Assembly: GCF_904846035.1 (NCBI RefSeq)
Contig: NZ_CAJGYT010000001.1
Location: forward strand, 682,001-746,000
Source of the DNA: Psychrobacter aestuarii
GTDB taxonomy: Bacteria; Pseudomonadota; Gammaproteobacteria; Pseudomonadales; Moraxellaceae
Length of the DNA: 64,000 nucleotides
Direction of reading: 5' to 3'
A program made the translations under genes and the position numbers. Shown piece by piece: positions 9,446 to 18,983 of this stretch (positions within the stretch are counted from its first letter, which is position 1; the number at the start of each line of letters is the position of its first letter). The notes under the pieces are model-generated. The model was given only the letters and a program-made list of their open reading frames with translations, ran no database searches and was not told the DNA's origin.

Positions 9446-10495
9446 TTAACGCATTTCGGTATTGTTTTCTTCTTTTGGCAACACATCAAGGTTGATGCTT
9501 GAGCCAATGCCCGCGCCCATTTTGACAGCAAAGCGATCCATAAATAATGAGAACGGATCGACAGGCGTATAGTTGACTGCCGTGTCTACGCCCAGCTCTT
9601 TTTCTAGACTGGCGATGCTGCCTTTTTTATCGGCAAGACCAAGGGCGATGGACTGCTCACCTGTCCAGAATAAGCCTGAGAACAGTTTGTTTTGTTCAGG
9701 GTTTTTGAGTCGGTCGCCGCGCCCTTCTTTTACCGCATTAATAAAGTGCTGATGCGTGTTTGCCAATACGTTTTCGACATGCTGCTCTTCGTAATCGGTC
9801 AAGGGACGCGACATGCTTAAAATGTCTTTGTACTCGCCTGCGGTGATGGTGCGGTCTTCAACGCCGACTTTGTCCATCAAGCCTTCGATGTTGTAATTGG
9901 GCATAATCACGCCGATTGAGCCGACAAGGCTTGACGGATTGACATAAATTTCATCTGCCGCCGAGGCGATATAGTACGCGCCAGAAGCGCCGATATCCCC
10001 AATGACTGCGTACAGTTTTTTGTTAGGGTACTCTTGGCGCAAGTCCATCATGGTTTGCCAGATTTCATCCGACTGTACGGGCGAGCCACCAGGCGAGTTG
10101 ATGTCGAGTGCCACTGCTTTTGAGTTGCTGTTTTCAAAGGCAGCGGTCAGCGCTTTACTGACGTCGTAGGCATTGGCAGGGTCGTCATTGCTAATCGTAC
10201 CTTGCAGCTCCACGACCGCCAGATGCGGCGCGCTGGTATTAATCTCAATACCTGAGCCGCTGTCTTCACTACAGCCGCGCCCCAGCATTAAGAATAAAAA
10301 CAAGATATAGCCAAAGGTTAAAAGCTTAAAAAAGATGCTCCAGCGGCGCGCACGGCGTTGTTCTTCCACACTGGCGAGCAGCGTTTTTTCAATCAATCGC
10401 CATTCTTGCCCACTTGGCTGCTGTTGGTTGTGCTGAGGTGAAGGTTGAATGGGATTGTTTGGACGCTTGTTGGGGTCTGGTGGCCAGTTGGACAT
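9446..10495 (-). CDS. sppA: Signal peptide peptidase SppA (S49 family)
   Basis: This 349-aa single-domain S49 protease has a proline/glutamine-rich cytoplasmic N-terminus and one membrane anchor (about 53-70), followed by the protease domain. The catalytic serine is in GDIGASGAYYIAS (Ser171) and the general-base lysine in AGEYKDILS (Lys223). Their 52-residue spacing equals that of the B. subtilis SppA Ser-Lys dyad. SppA degrades cleaved signal peptides in the membrane. The gene lies downstream of comEC on the same strand, with 139 bases between, and ends at its own terminator. Confidence 0.92.
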   Translation of the reverse strand: MSNWPPDPNKRPNNPIQPSPQHNQQQPSGQEWRLIEKTLLASVEEQRRARRWSIFFKLLTFGYILFLFLMLGRGCSEDSGSGIEINTSAPHLAVVELQGTISNDDPANAYDVSKALTAAFENSNSKAVALDINSPGGSPVQSDEIWQTMMDLRQEYPNKKLYAVIGDIGASGAYYIASAADEIYVNPSSLVGSIGVIMPNYNIEGLMDKVGVEDRTITAGEYKDILSMSRPLTDYEEQHVENVLANTHQHFINAVKEGRGDRLKNPEQNKLFSGLFWTGEQSIALGLADKKGSIASLEKELGVDTAVNYTPVDPFSLFMDRFAVKMGAGIGSSINLDVLPKEENNTEMR

Positions 10496-10634
10496 ATAAT
10501 TTCCTACAATAAAAACACGCTAAAGATAAAACAAAAATAAGGTCAATTGGCAAGAGTGCAATCATGCAACAGTATGGTGACGTTTGCCTTGCGGTTCAAT
10601 AGCAATCACGTGAACGGTGCGGTTTTTGTGCCCC

Positions 10635-13313
10635 TCAAGGGGTATCCACCGCTTGCTCAAGCCCCCATGCTGTCGCCAAAGGTGCGTCATTATACGTTGC
10701 CAGCGCGGTCACTTGTTGTTTTTTGAGTGTCTCTTCATTAATAACCGCGTCACTGTGCCCGAGCCACAATGTGGGCAAAGGGGCAGGCAGTGGCGCGACC
10801 TCACACAGCAATGACCACAGCTGCCAGTGCCGCTGATGCGTACTGGCATCGATGAGCAGCTGCGTTTGCGGCGGCGTCTCGGTCAGCTCTGTTGTCTCTG
10901 AGTGGGCGGCAGTGATGGCATTGACTGCGACGGGGTGTGCGGTATCCATGGCATTGTAGCGCTTTATGGCAATAGGCGCTTGACTGCTGATACGTAGGCT
11001 ACAATCCCATACCGCCGCATCATCAATCTCTGACCAGCCTGTAACCGCCTCGATACGTAGTGCGGCATCAGGCAGCTGCCACGCTTGACCTGCGGTACAT
11101 GGCGTTTTGGGCAGAGGCTGTTGGCTACTGCTGGCCGCATCTACAGACTGCTGCCCTGCTTGCCAGTAATATTTGGTGGGCATCAGCGCTGCTATTTGCG
11201 TTGCGACCGCATCCAGCCGCTGTGCGCCTTGGTCAGCGGCTTCAATAGGCGTCTGAACCACCATCCCTTCTAAGCTGTCGATACCGAGCGTGTGTATTTG
11301 CGTGACGAGCTGTGTTGACCACGCCTCAGCCGTTGATATGCTCGGCGGTGTGCGTGCTTCCTGTAAACGGTGGTCTGCCAAAAACAACCACGATGCACGA
11401 TAAGACTTGCTCGGATAATGCAGCAGCACGGCACTCAGATGCGTATCCGCCACGGGCAGCACGTAGAGGACAGGTGCGCCCGTCAGCCGCGCTTGCTGTT
11501 GCCACAGCAACAAGCCCAGCAGTAATAAAGGCGGCGCGCTCCAGCCTCGATGCAGCAGACTGCGCGGCAACAGCCACGGCAATAGTGCAAGCATCGCCAC
11601 ACAAAGACCTGCGACCGTCATCGGTGTATAAAGCCAGCCCTTCGCCGCAGATACCGCACTCAGCGCTGCCATCATGCCATGTATGCCCAGCAGCGCCGTA
11701 TCCACCGTATACCATAGGCTGTCTGCCAGCGCAGGTAAGATAGGATAAACAACGCCCGCCAGCAGATTCAGCGGCACCAGTACCCAGCCAAAGACTCCTA
11801 TCATCACTACATTGACCAGCAGTCCCCACAGCGATATTTTGCCAAACAACAGCAGCGTCAATGGCAACAGCGCCACAAACAGCCAGCACTGCAAGCGTAA
11901 CAGTGGCCACAATCCCCACCACAGCCGCTCAAACCAGCGCATATCGCTGTGCTGATCATGCTTATTATTTGCTTTGGTTTCGTATTGCAGCAGCAGCGCC
12001 ACGGCAACGAACGACAGCCAATAACCTCCCTGCCACAACACATAAGGGTCAGCCCATGCCATAACTACGGCAAGCGCGAGCAGCACGCGCAGGGTCGAGA
12101 CAGGCAGCAGCAGCACACGCACCAATCCAATCACCAGCAGCAGCCATGCCGTCCGCGCCGCAGGCACGTCAAACCCTGTGAATAACGCATACAAAAATGC
12201 TGCGGCCACCATCACCAGCCAACGTATTTGCCAGCGCGCAAGCACACGATAGAGTTGCGGACAACGGCGCTCAATCACCATACAAACCAACGCTGCCAGC
12301 ACAATCGCTAAGAACAGCACGTGCGTGCCAGAAATGGCGAGCAAATGCGAGATGCCCGCCGCTTGATAGTGCGTTTTGGTCTGCTGGCTGATAAGGCTAC
12401 GGTCGCCTGTCAGCAGGCTAAGTGCAACTGCCGATGCTTGCTGCGCGGTTTCAGTTTGCATCTGCCACGCCGCTTGTCTGTGCTGCCGCAGCATCCAGCG
12501 CCCTGTCTCAATCGCTTGTTGCCCTCGCGCCAGCACCGACGCTTCATTATCCGCGCGCATCGCCAGCACCTCACTGGCATCGAGTATGCTCGCGCTGCCA
12601 TCAAGGTGACGGCTTTTAAGCCAGCGATAGCTGTCAAAGCCTGTGGCGCTGACTTTATTGTTATCAAGTGGCTGTATCCTTAGGCGCATGATGAGCACAT
12701 CATTTGGGCGTAGGGCATTGAGTGCTTGCATACGTGGGTCTTGCGCTGCTTTGTTATTTGGCTTGGGATAGTAGCTCAGCAAGAGGCGCTGAGCGGGCAC
12801 AGCACTGTCTGTCACAGGCGCGCTCAGCTGTGCTTGTAACGCACGAAAGGCAGGCAATGTACTACGCAGCGTGCTGGGCTGCTGCGTCACTGGTAATAGC
12901 TTGTGGATGCGTGCCACCTGCCGATAGCCCTGCGCAGGTGTGCTGCCGCCGACGCTGTCACTGATGCCCTCAATACGCACTAAGGCATAGACTTGCATCG
13001 GCGCCGCTACAGCGCGGCGGGCGGCTTGCTGCTGCTGACTGAGCGCTTGTATTACGCTGGCGACCAGCAGCAGTACGGATAATACAGCAAGGCTCAAGGT
13101 CAGCTGTATTCTTTGCTTTTGCGCCGTATGGAGGCGTCTTTGATTAAGCTTGTGACACCACAGCAGCGCGGTCGCACCAAGTATACAGAGCCGCACACCA
13201 TCAGCGGCGGGCGTCAGTAACCAGCTGGGCAGGACGGGAACGGGCAGCGTCTCAGCAACACCGAGCGCCGCCAGCATCAGCGATAGCAACAGACCGCCTG
13301 TCAGCCAATACAT
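10635..13313 (-). CDS. comEC: ComEC/Rec2 family competence protein
   Basis: This 892-aa protein is the inner-membrane channel family for DNA uptake. It has an N-terminal hydrophobic segment, an OB-like region, then the competence domain with the diagnostic SGTH (328-331, in HLLAISGTHVLFLAIVL) and many membrane segments to about residue 605. The C-terminal third occupies the place of the usual metallo-beta-lactamase nuclease domain, but its metal motif is not recognisable: where HxDxDHIGG is expected the sequence reads QTPIEAADQG (687-696). I chose the ATG because AGGAG lies 5 nt upstream; a GTG five codons earlier overlaps that site. Confidence 0.88.
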   Translation of the reverse strand: MYWLTGGLLLSLMLAALGVAETLPVPVLPSWLLTPAADGVRLCILGATALLWCHKLNQRRLHTAQKQRIQLTLSLAVLSVLLLVASVIQALSQQQQAARRAVAAPMQVYALVRIEGISDSVGGSTPAQGYRQVARIHKLLPVTQQPSTLRSTLPAFRALQAQLSAPVTDSAVPAQRLLLSYYPKPNNKAAQDPRMQALNALRPNDVLIMRLRIQPLDNNKVSATGFDSYRWLKSRHLDGSASILDASEVLAMRADNEASVLARGQQAIETGRWMLRQHRQAAWQMQTETAQQASAVALSLLTGDRSLISQQTKTHYQAAGISHLLAISGTHVLFLAIVLAALVCMVIERRCPQLYRVLARWQIRWLVMVAAAFLYALFTGFDVPAARTAWLLLVIGLVRVLLLPVSTLRVLLALAVVMAWADPYVLWQGGYWLSFVAVALLLQYETKANNKHDQHSDMRWFERLWWGLWPLLRLQCWLFVALLPLTLLLFGKISLWGLLVNVVMIGVFGWVLVPLNLLAGVVYPILPALADSLWYTVDTALLGIHGMMAALSAVSAAKGWLYTPMTVAGLCVAMLALLPWLLPRSLLHRGWSAPPLLLLGLLLWQQQARLTGAPVLYVLPVADTHLSAVLLHYPSKSYRASWLFLADHRLQEARTPPSISTAEAWSTQLVTQIHTLGIDSLEGMVVQTPIEAADQGAQRLDAVATQIAALMPTKYYWQAGQQSVDAASSSQQPLPKTPCTAGQAWQLPDAALRIEAVTGWSEIDDAAVWDCSLRISSQAPIAIKRYNAMDTAHPVAVNAITAAHSETTELTETPPQTQLLIDASTHQRHWQLWSLLCEVAPLPAPLPTLWLGHSDAVINEETLKKQQVTALATYNDAPLATAWGLEQAVDTP

Positions 13314-13529
13314 GCGCGCTCCTTGCACTCTTTCACGACAATGTTACCTCACCGTATATCTTATGGGTGTGATGATGGCATTTGCCGAAATATTATCCTA
13401 TACTAGCGACACTGTGGACAGTAGATACTGCCGCAGTCTTCCTTCCTGACCAGCCAACGTCTGCAACACCCATAACGACGCAGCCTTGTGTGGCTGCTGC
13501 TATTTATTTGTGACTAAAAAGGCAATCGT

Positions 13530-14111
13530 GTGCCCAAAAAACGCTTACAAAGTCTATTGCCCACACCTGAGAAAATCTTGGAGAGCCGCTCTTTAAGATG
13601 GTTTGCTCCGCATCTGGTCGACGCGCGTCTGTGGCATTTTAACCGCCACAGCTTAAATAAAGCGGTCTATATCGGCGTGCTGAGTGCCTTTTTCCCATTG
13701 CCAGGGCAGATGCTTTTGGCATTGATTGGGGCGCTGATATTTCGTGCCAATGTCCCGATGTCTGTGGGGCTGACGTGGATTACCAACCCTTTGACCACCT
13801 TGCCGATTTTTTATGCAGGCTACTACGTCGGCGCCAAGATTTTGGGCGAGCCAATGATTAGCCTGCGCTTGATTGGGCGGATGATTGCTGATTTTAGCTT
13901 GTGGTTGTTGTCCAATGGTGCCAACCCTTTTGAGACTTATCAAGGCAGTGTGTCATTGGGTGCGTTTTGCTTGGGCTTAACCCTGCTTGCGATTGCCACA
14001 AGTCTGGTGTGCGGATTGGCATTTAAGGTGATCTGGCGTTACAAAACGGTCAGCTCATGGCAGCAGCGCCAAAAGTCTGACCGTGCTTCTGAGCGCTCAT
14101 CTAAGCGCTAA
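13530..14111 (+). CDS. DUF2062 domain membrane protein
   Basis: This 193-aa protein has the DUF2062 signature. An amphipathic N-terminus (WHFNRHSLNKAVYIG) leads into LSAFFPLPGQMLLALIGALIFRANVP and TWITNPLTTLPIFYAGYYVG, followed by two more membrane segments and a basic tail. The function of DUF2062 proteins is not established. The start is GTG, preceded by AAAAAGG. It is alone on the plus strand between comEC and the convergent lolD. Confidence 0.8.
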   Translation: MPKKRLQSLLPTPEKILESRSLRWFAPHLVDARLWHFNRHSLNKAVYIGVLSAFFPLPGQMLLALIGALIFRANVPMSVGLTWITNPLTTLPIFYAGYYVGAKILGEPMISLRLIGRMIADFSLWLLSNGANPFETYQGSVSLGAFCLGLTLLAIATSLVCGLAFKVIWRYKTVSSWQQRQKSDRASERSSKR

Positions 14112-14157
14112 CCGACTGCCCTACGCTACGTAATGTCTTACGCGCTACAGCTTTTGC

Positions 14158-14844
14158 TTATTCATCAAATTCTGCCCAATGACCGTTACGCAGCAGTAGC
14201 TGTCTGTCCGCGAGAGCTGCTAAGTTACGGTCATGGGTGACCATCAGCAGCGCGGTTTTTAGCGTGGTTTGCAGCTCTGAGAGCAGACCAAAGACACTTT
14301 GCGCATTGTCATAGTCAAGGTTACCTGTCGGCTCATCGGCTAGGATGACTGACGGCTCTGTGACCAGCGCGCGCGCAATCGCGACCCGCTGACGCTCACC
14401 ACCTGATAGCTCCCCAGGACGGTGCGTATGTCGATGCTCTAATCCTACTTTGTTAAGTAATGATATTGCCTTATCACGCGCTTCGCTCGGCGTGACTTTT
14501 GGGCGCATCAGTAGCGGCATGGCGACATTCTCGACCGCTGTAAACTCCGACAACAGATGGTGAAACTGATAAATAAAGCCCAAATACTGATTGCGCATAT
14601 CACCGCGCTGCGTCTCGTTCATCGTATTTAGGCATTTGCCATGCAGCCACACCTCGCCACTGCTTGGGGTATCCAAGCCGCCCAATAAATGTAGCAAGGT
14701 ACTTTTGCCTGAGCCACTGGTACCAACGATGGCAATACGCTCGCCGGCATGTACGCTCAAATCCAGACCCGTCAATACCTGCGTGCGCACCGACCCTTCG
14801 TCATAGATTTTATTGATATTTTTTGCCTCTAAAATGGCGCTCAT
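14158..14844 (-). CDS. lolD: Lipoprotein-releasing ABC transporter ATPase LolD
   Basis: This 228-aa ABC ATPase has Walker A (GTSGSGKST), the FIYQFHHLLSEFTAVENVAMPLL stretch typical of LolD, the signature LSGGERQRVAIARAL, Walker B (VILADEPTGNLD) and the H-loop (MVTHD). LolD powers extraction of outer-membrane lipoproteins from the inner membrane to LolA. It follows the permease gene on the same strand by 70 bases, so the two form an operon. Confidence 0.95.
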   Translation of the reverse strand: MSAILEAKNINKIYDEGSVRTQVLTGLDLSVHAGERIAIVGTSGSGKSTLLHLLGGLDTPSSGEVWLHGKCLNTMNETQRGDMRNQYLGFIYQFHHLLSEFTAVENVAMPLLMRPKVTPSEARDKAISLLNKVGLEHRHTHRPGELSGGERQRVAIARALVTEPSVILADEPTGNLDYDNAQSVFGLLSELQTTLKTALLMVTHDRNLAALADRQLLLRNGHWAEFDE

Positions 14845-14914
14845 AATCTGTCCTTTATTGATGCTGTGAAATGCTCAGCACGCGACTGCCGAAGCGGTAT
14901 CGGTAGCAGCGCGA

Positions 14915-16150
14915 TTACTCATAACGCAAGGTCTGTGCAGGCTGAATACGTGCCGCACGTCGCGCAGGATAAATGGTTGCCAAAAAGCTCAAGGTAAATG
15001 ACGCGCCCGTAATCAACACCACATCTAAGAAGCGCAGCTGCGATGGCAAATAATTGATAAAGTAGGCATCAAACAGATGCAAGCCAAAGGTTTGATTAAT
15101 AAAGCCTAAAATATCACTAATGGTCAGCGCAAATATCACCCCAAGTATCGTTCCTGCGACCGTACCGATGACACCAATCACCAAGCCTTGAACCATAAAG
15201 ACTTGGGTAATGAGGCGTGGTGACGCGCCAAAGGTTTTTAAAATCGCGATGTCCGCTTTTTTATCAGTCACCAGCATCACAAGACTTGAGACGATGTTAA
15301 AAGCGGCGACCAAAATGATTAAGAACAGCAGCAAGCCGACCATCGCCTTTTCCATCTGAATTGCGCCGAACAAGTTGCCATGCGTTTGCGTCCAGTCGTT
15401 CGGGTACAGCTGATCAGGTGCGATAGCCGCCGCCTTTTGTGCCGCCATCGGCGCGTTAAAAATGTCATCAAGCTTCATACGTACGCCCTGCGCGCCATCA
15501 GGGAGGCGCAGCAATTTTGCCGCATCATGCATCGGGATAAACGCCATGAGGCTGTCGACTTCAGGGCTGATATTAAATACCCCGCTTAGCGTAAAGCGTT
15601 TAAAGCGCGGAATGACCCCAGCGGGTGATGGTGAGGCTTCAGGCAGCACCAGCGTCACTTTATCACCGATTTGTAGTCCCAAAGACTGCACCATGTCTTG
15701 ACCCAAGACGATATTAAAATCACCGCCTTGCAAGGTGTCGATGCTGCCTTCAACCATATGCTGATTGATGATGGACACCTTTTTTTCGTAATCAGGCTCA
15801 ATACCCGTCACCATCACCCCAGACACCTGACTGTTGGCTGTCAGCATGCCTTGGAGCTGAATAAAAGGCGCGACCGCATCGACCTCAGGGTCTTCTTTAA
15901 TGCGCGTGGCAAGGTCTTGCCAATCACTGATAATCTCAGGCGATACCACCGTTGCTTGCGGCACCATACCTAAGATGCGTGTTTTTAGTTCGCGGTCAAA
16001 GCCATTCATCACCGACAGTACCGTGATTAGTACCGCAACCCCAAGCGTCAAGCCAAGCATGGAGATTAAGGAGATAAAAGAGATAAAGCGATTACTACGC
16101 TCTGCACGCGTGTATCGCAAGCCGATAAATAACGCTAAAGGACGAAACAT
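14915..16150 (-). CDS. Lipoprotein-releasing permease, LolC/LolE (LolF-like)
   Basis: This 411-aa FtsX-type permease has one N-terminal membrane segment (GLTLGVAVLITVLSVMNGF), a large periplasmic domain of about 210 residues, and three C-terminal segments ending in TIYPARRAARIQPAQTLRYE, characteristic of LolC/LolE. Only one permease gene accompanies lolD, so it may be a homodimeric LolF-type protein of the kind described in Francisella and Acinetobacter relatives. A second permease elsewhere cannot be excluded. The ATG was chosen because AAAGAG lies about 8 nt upstream; a TTG two codons earlier is too close to that site. Confidence 0.9.
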   Translation of the reverse strand: MFRPLALFIGLRYTRAERSNRFISFISLISMLGLTLGVAVLITVLSVMNGFDRELKTRILGMVPQATVVSPEIISDWQDLATRIKEDPEVDAVAPFIQLQGMLTANSQVSGVMVTGIEPDYEKKVSIINQHMVEGSIDTLQGGDFNIVLGQDMVQSLGLQIGDKVTLVLPEASPSPAGVIPRFKRFTLSGVFNISPEVDSLMAFIPMHDAAKLLRLPDGAQGVRMKLDDIFNAPMAAQKAAAIAPDQLYPNDWTQTHGNLFGAIQMEKAMVGLLLFLIILVAAFNIVSSLVMLVTDKKADIAILKTFGASPRLITQVFMVQGLVIGVIGTVAGTILGVIFALTISDILGFINQTFGLHLFDAYFINYLPSQLRFLDVVLITGASFTLSFLATIYPARRAARIQPAQTLRYE

Positions 16151-16589
16151 ATTCAAACTCTTTGTTTTATCTGCACGGTATCTTTGCTGCCGACATCAAC
16201 GCATACCTAGGCGTGTCGACGACGATACGGTATCAGATAGGGTTTTAGACCGCTCATCAAAGGCGCTCAAAAAAGGGGTTAGTTTGACACAATTTATGGG
16301 ATATGTGCCAATCATTCAAAAAAACTGCGGATATTTTTCCATCAAAAGCGCGTGTTTTGTGATTATTTTTTTATTCAGCACTTGCTATTGGTTACGTCCA
16401 TACCTATATATTGTATGCTAGGGGGCAATACATTCACCTATCATGGTGCGGCACGATTGACAGCACACACCATAGCATACTGCCCGCTACTCAAATATTG
16501 CGCTGCGATGTGCTTATGTTATTTGCCTGATGGCAACCAAGCCGCGCTTTATATCTGCTGCATCCATGACTTAGAGTTTGAGTATATTC
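16151..16589. other. Intergenic region, lolC/E-like / unknown gene
   Basis: About 440 bases separate divergent genes. Direct reading shows A+T-rich stretches (16310-16375) and a possible extended -10 (TGTATGCT) near 16412, but no paired -35 element that I trust. No RNA gene or conserved small protein was recognised. Confidence 0.3.
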
Positions 16590-17555
16590 ATGACTATCCA
16601 ATACCAATATAAAAACGTACAAGCGCCAACCAAAGTAACCCTGACAGACGAGCAAACCGCAGGTCATGGCGACCATTGGCGCATTCTCACCGATGACGTC
16701 AGTCATGACGTACCCACATGGCTACAAGCCATGATAGACAAAGCCACCGTCCCCAAAGGCTTAGGCACAGGCACCAGCCCGCAAGACAACCGCTTGTTGC
16801 TCTCGGAAAACGAAACCTGCCATATCAATCAGATACTCGCCATGAAAGATGGCAAGCCTGAATGCTTTATCAACGCTTACCCTTGCGTCAATGGTCCTTA
16901 TGGATTGAACTGCACGATTGAGCGCGTGATTGTCAATGAAGACGCGCACGATGCGGTACTGCGCTTGCGTAGCAGTGATGGCAGCGTGATTTATGCCTTT
17001 GACCAGCTCTACACCACCAATCGCCATTTGTATCAGCAAAACACCCCTTATTTTGTCAATTTTAGCGCGTGGGCATATGAGATTCAGCCAAGCGATCACA
17101 GCGAAGTGATTGCCATCGAAGACCAAGACGCCATCCGTTATCATCGCGCTTTTAACGATATCGTGGCGAACAATAACGGCGACGTGCCTGATGACTTGCA
17201 GGCGCAAATTGACGCTTGGCAGCCCGATACCGATGGTGAGCTTGCCCCTGTTGAGATTAACTTAGGTCACATGTGTGCCTATCTGTTCGGCGATACTTTG
17301 GGTCAAGAAGACGAAGCATGGTGCCAAGGACAAGTGCTTGGCAAGCAGGAAGTGACGTTCAATGACAAACCGATGTATCTGTTCGACGTGGTGATATTGC
17401 GTGAGCCTGACGCTGCGCCTTTTGTGGTGCGTATCGGCGCGTGCAAAGGTGAGGTCACTGACGCGATTGCGGTCAATGATTACGTACAAGCCAATATCTG
17501 GCTACAAGCAGCGATTTATAAAGAAAACCAAGACACGGCGCGTGCCGCCAGCTGA
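16590..17555 (+). CDS. Conserved-looking protein of unknown function
   Basis: I do not recognise this 321-aa protein. It is acidic, has no signal peptide or membrane segment, and should be cytoplasmic. The C-terminal half (about 220-310) alternates short beta-like stretches (EAWCQGQVLGKQEV, PMYLFDVVIL, FVVRIGACKGEV, YVQANIWLQAAI) in a way that could form an OB-like barrel; this is speculation. The ATG follows GAG at 7 nt; a TTG four codons earlier is less likely. Codon usage and G+C look like the neighbours. It is monocistronic and ends at a bidirectional terminator. Confidence 0.7.
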   Translation: MTIQYQYKNVQAPTKVTLTDEQTAGHGDHWRILTDDVSHDVPTWLQAMIDKATVPKGLGTGTSPQDNRLLLSENETCHINQILAMKDGKPECFINAYPCVNGPYGLNCTIERVIVNEDAHDAVLRLRSSDGSVIYAFDQLYTTNRHLYQQNTPYFVNFSAWAYEIQPSDHSEVIAIEDQDAIRYHRAFNDIVANNNGDVPDDLQAQIDAWQPDTDGELAPVEINLGHMCAYLFGDTLGQEDEAWCQGQVLGKQEVTFNDKPMYLFDVVILREPDAAPFVVRIGACKGEVTDAIAVNDYVQANIWLQAAIYKENQDTARAAS

Positions 17556-17603
17556 TGCTTGATGGATAACGATTAAAGTACTTTATAAGAAAAGCTGTCC
17601 CAT

Positions 17604-17634
17604 AAAAAAAGCCTCTATCACTAGAGGCTTTTTT
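17604..17634. terminator. Bidirectional terminator
   Basis: A seven-A run, stem GCCTCTA (17611-17617) with TAGAGGC (17622-17628), a TCAC loop and a T-run (17629-17634) lie between the convergent unknown gene and SCP2 gene, giving U-tracts on both strands. Confidence 0.93.
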
Positions 17635-17652
17635 GCGTCTGTACGCTTGGCA

Positions 17653-18042
17653 TTACGCCATTTGCGTCACGTCACGAATGCGCTTGAACAGCTGCTTTTG
17701 CTCATCGCTTGGGCGTGCTGTTTGTAGTGCCATCAGCTGAGACATATCGCCTTCAACGCGGATTTTGCCGCTCATAAACGCGCCCATGATTTCATTGGTG
17801 TCAAAGTCGGTCACGATAGACTGCAACACATCACGGTCAAGCAATAGCGTGGTGGTGGCGTTTGGGTTCAACCCTTTGTGCAACAAGCCGTTGGCAAAAT
17901 GCGCTTCTACGTCGCCATTGCCGTCAGAGACTTTCACGTTAATGACCATATTGGCAAGTGCTGGTGGCAAGTTCAGCTCGCCTGCGTCACGTGCCAAGGT
18001 GTCCACTTCTTCAAACCAAGCATCCGTCAAAAAAACCGCCAT
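17653..18042 (-). CDS. SCP2 sterol-binding domain protein
   Basis: This 129-aa protein matches the compact bacterial SCP2 fold: a central amphipathic sheet (VINVKVSDGNGDVEAHF), the stretch ATTTLLLDRDVLQSIVTDFD, and the family motif IMGAFMSGKIRVEGDMSQLMAL. Such proteins bind acyl chains or other hydrophobic ligands; the bacterial role is not well defined. There is no signal peptide. It stands alone upstream of the cco block, pointing away from it. Confidence 0.88.
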   Translation of the reverse strand: MAVFLTDAWFEEVDTLARDAGELNLPPALANMVINVKVSDGNGDVEAHFANGLLHKGLNPNATTTLLLDRDVLQSIVTDFDTNEIMGAFMSGKIRVEGDMSQLMALQTARPSDEQKQLFKRIRDVTQMA

Positions 18043-18983
18043 AATCTTATCCTTTGGTTAATAATTGATAATTTTCATTGAAAACGAAAGCGACTGTGCC
18101 GTATTATGGCGCGGTTTTTAAATAAGTAAAACCTAAAATCATTATGATTTGTTAAATAGTCACAAATTCCTCGCAGCAAAGCGACAATGCATGTCGCTAG
18201 CAAGCTTATTGCTCAGCGGTTACCCGCATATCGATTAATTCCTTACTAATGGTATTGATATGTGTCGGTTTTTTGCTATGATAGCTCATCACACACTGTG
18301 ACGTGTCCGCCGTTGTCGAGGTTAAGTCGCCTTTTTTCCTATAGGTGCACATGCTGTATGGTCTGTTTTTTTTGCAGCATTGGGGCAGCAGATGGTGCGA
18401 CTGGGTTCAGGCTTTTGAAAACCTTAAGTGGCGGTCAACGGGGTCGCCATTTACCAAAGAGTTTGTATTTTAGCGCAGAGTTCTGGTGATATTTGATTAA
18501 GATTGCGTTACAATACCTTAAACAGAGTCGGGAGTTTTAACTAAACGTTACGTAAACATGTTTGTTGTCAGCCGCCGCTAGCATATTTCTGTCGTTAATA
18601 GGTCATATTGCTTTGTAGATGAACGTCTGTATTCATCCTTTTACCACCTATCAGCAGTAGATGTCCAAAGACGGTGCTTTTTCCTATTCACCTTAACGAT
18701 GTATTAATTGTCTAATCATCGCCATTCTTGTGCCGTATGATTTTTTTGCGGTGTGGATGTGTCTGCGCGCTCCCCCAATTGGTGAGCCAAAAGACATGAT
18801 GAGCCAATGAGTTAATAAACCGTTACGGTAGCGAAAAGACATACATCAATGTGTACCACAGATAGGCTGTGGCTAGTTTATGAGGCATCGACGATGCTTG
18901 TCATCTTGCCCTCATTTATAGCATAAATATCGTGGTGCGTTAGTTAATTCTGTTGATAATTCGGGCTGTAAAGGAATCATCCA
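18043..18983. other. Long divergent intergenic region upstream of ccoN
   Basis: About 940 bases lie between the SCP2 gene (minus) and ccoN (plus). The frame at 18262-18489 is rich in Cys, Ser and Arg and has no family, so I leave it out. Visible elements are a candidate sigma-70 promoter near ccoN (listed separately), a 13-bp palindrome at 18885-18897, an imperfect FNR/ANR-like match at 18493-18506 and a TGGCG/CGCCA inverted repeat near 18431-18451. No RNA gene was recognised, though the length leaves room for one. Confidence 0.4.
18885..18927 (+). promoter_or_regulatory. Candidate ccoN promoter with upstream palindrome
   Basis: TTGTCA (18898-18903) and CATAAA (18922-18927) are separated by 18 nt and would start transcription about 50 nt before the ccoN ATG. 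Immediately upstream sits a perfect palindrome GCATCG-A-CGATGC (18885-18897), centred about 43 nt before the inferred start, a usual place for an activator. It does not match the FNR/ANR consensus that often controls cbb3 genes. Confidence 0.4.

Noticed and set aside
18493..18506. Possible FNR/ANR box upstream of ccoN (TTGAT-TAAG-ATTGC)
   Set aside because: Only the left half and two bases of the right half match, and it lies about 480 bases from the ATG with no paired promoter.
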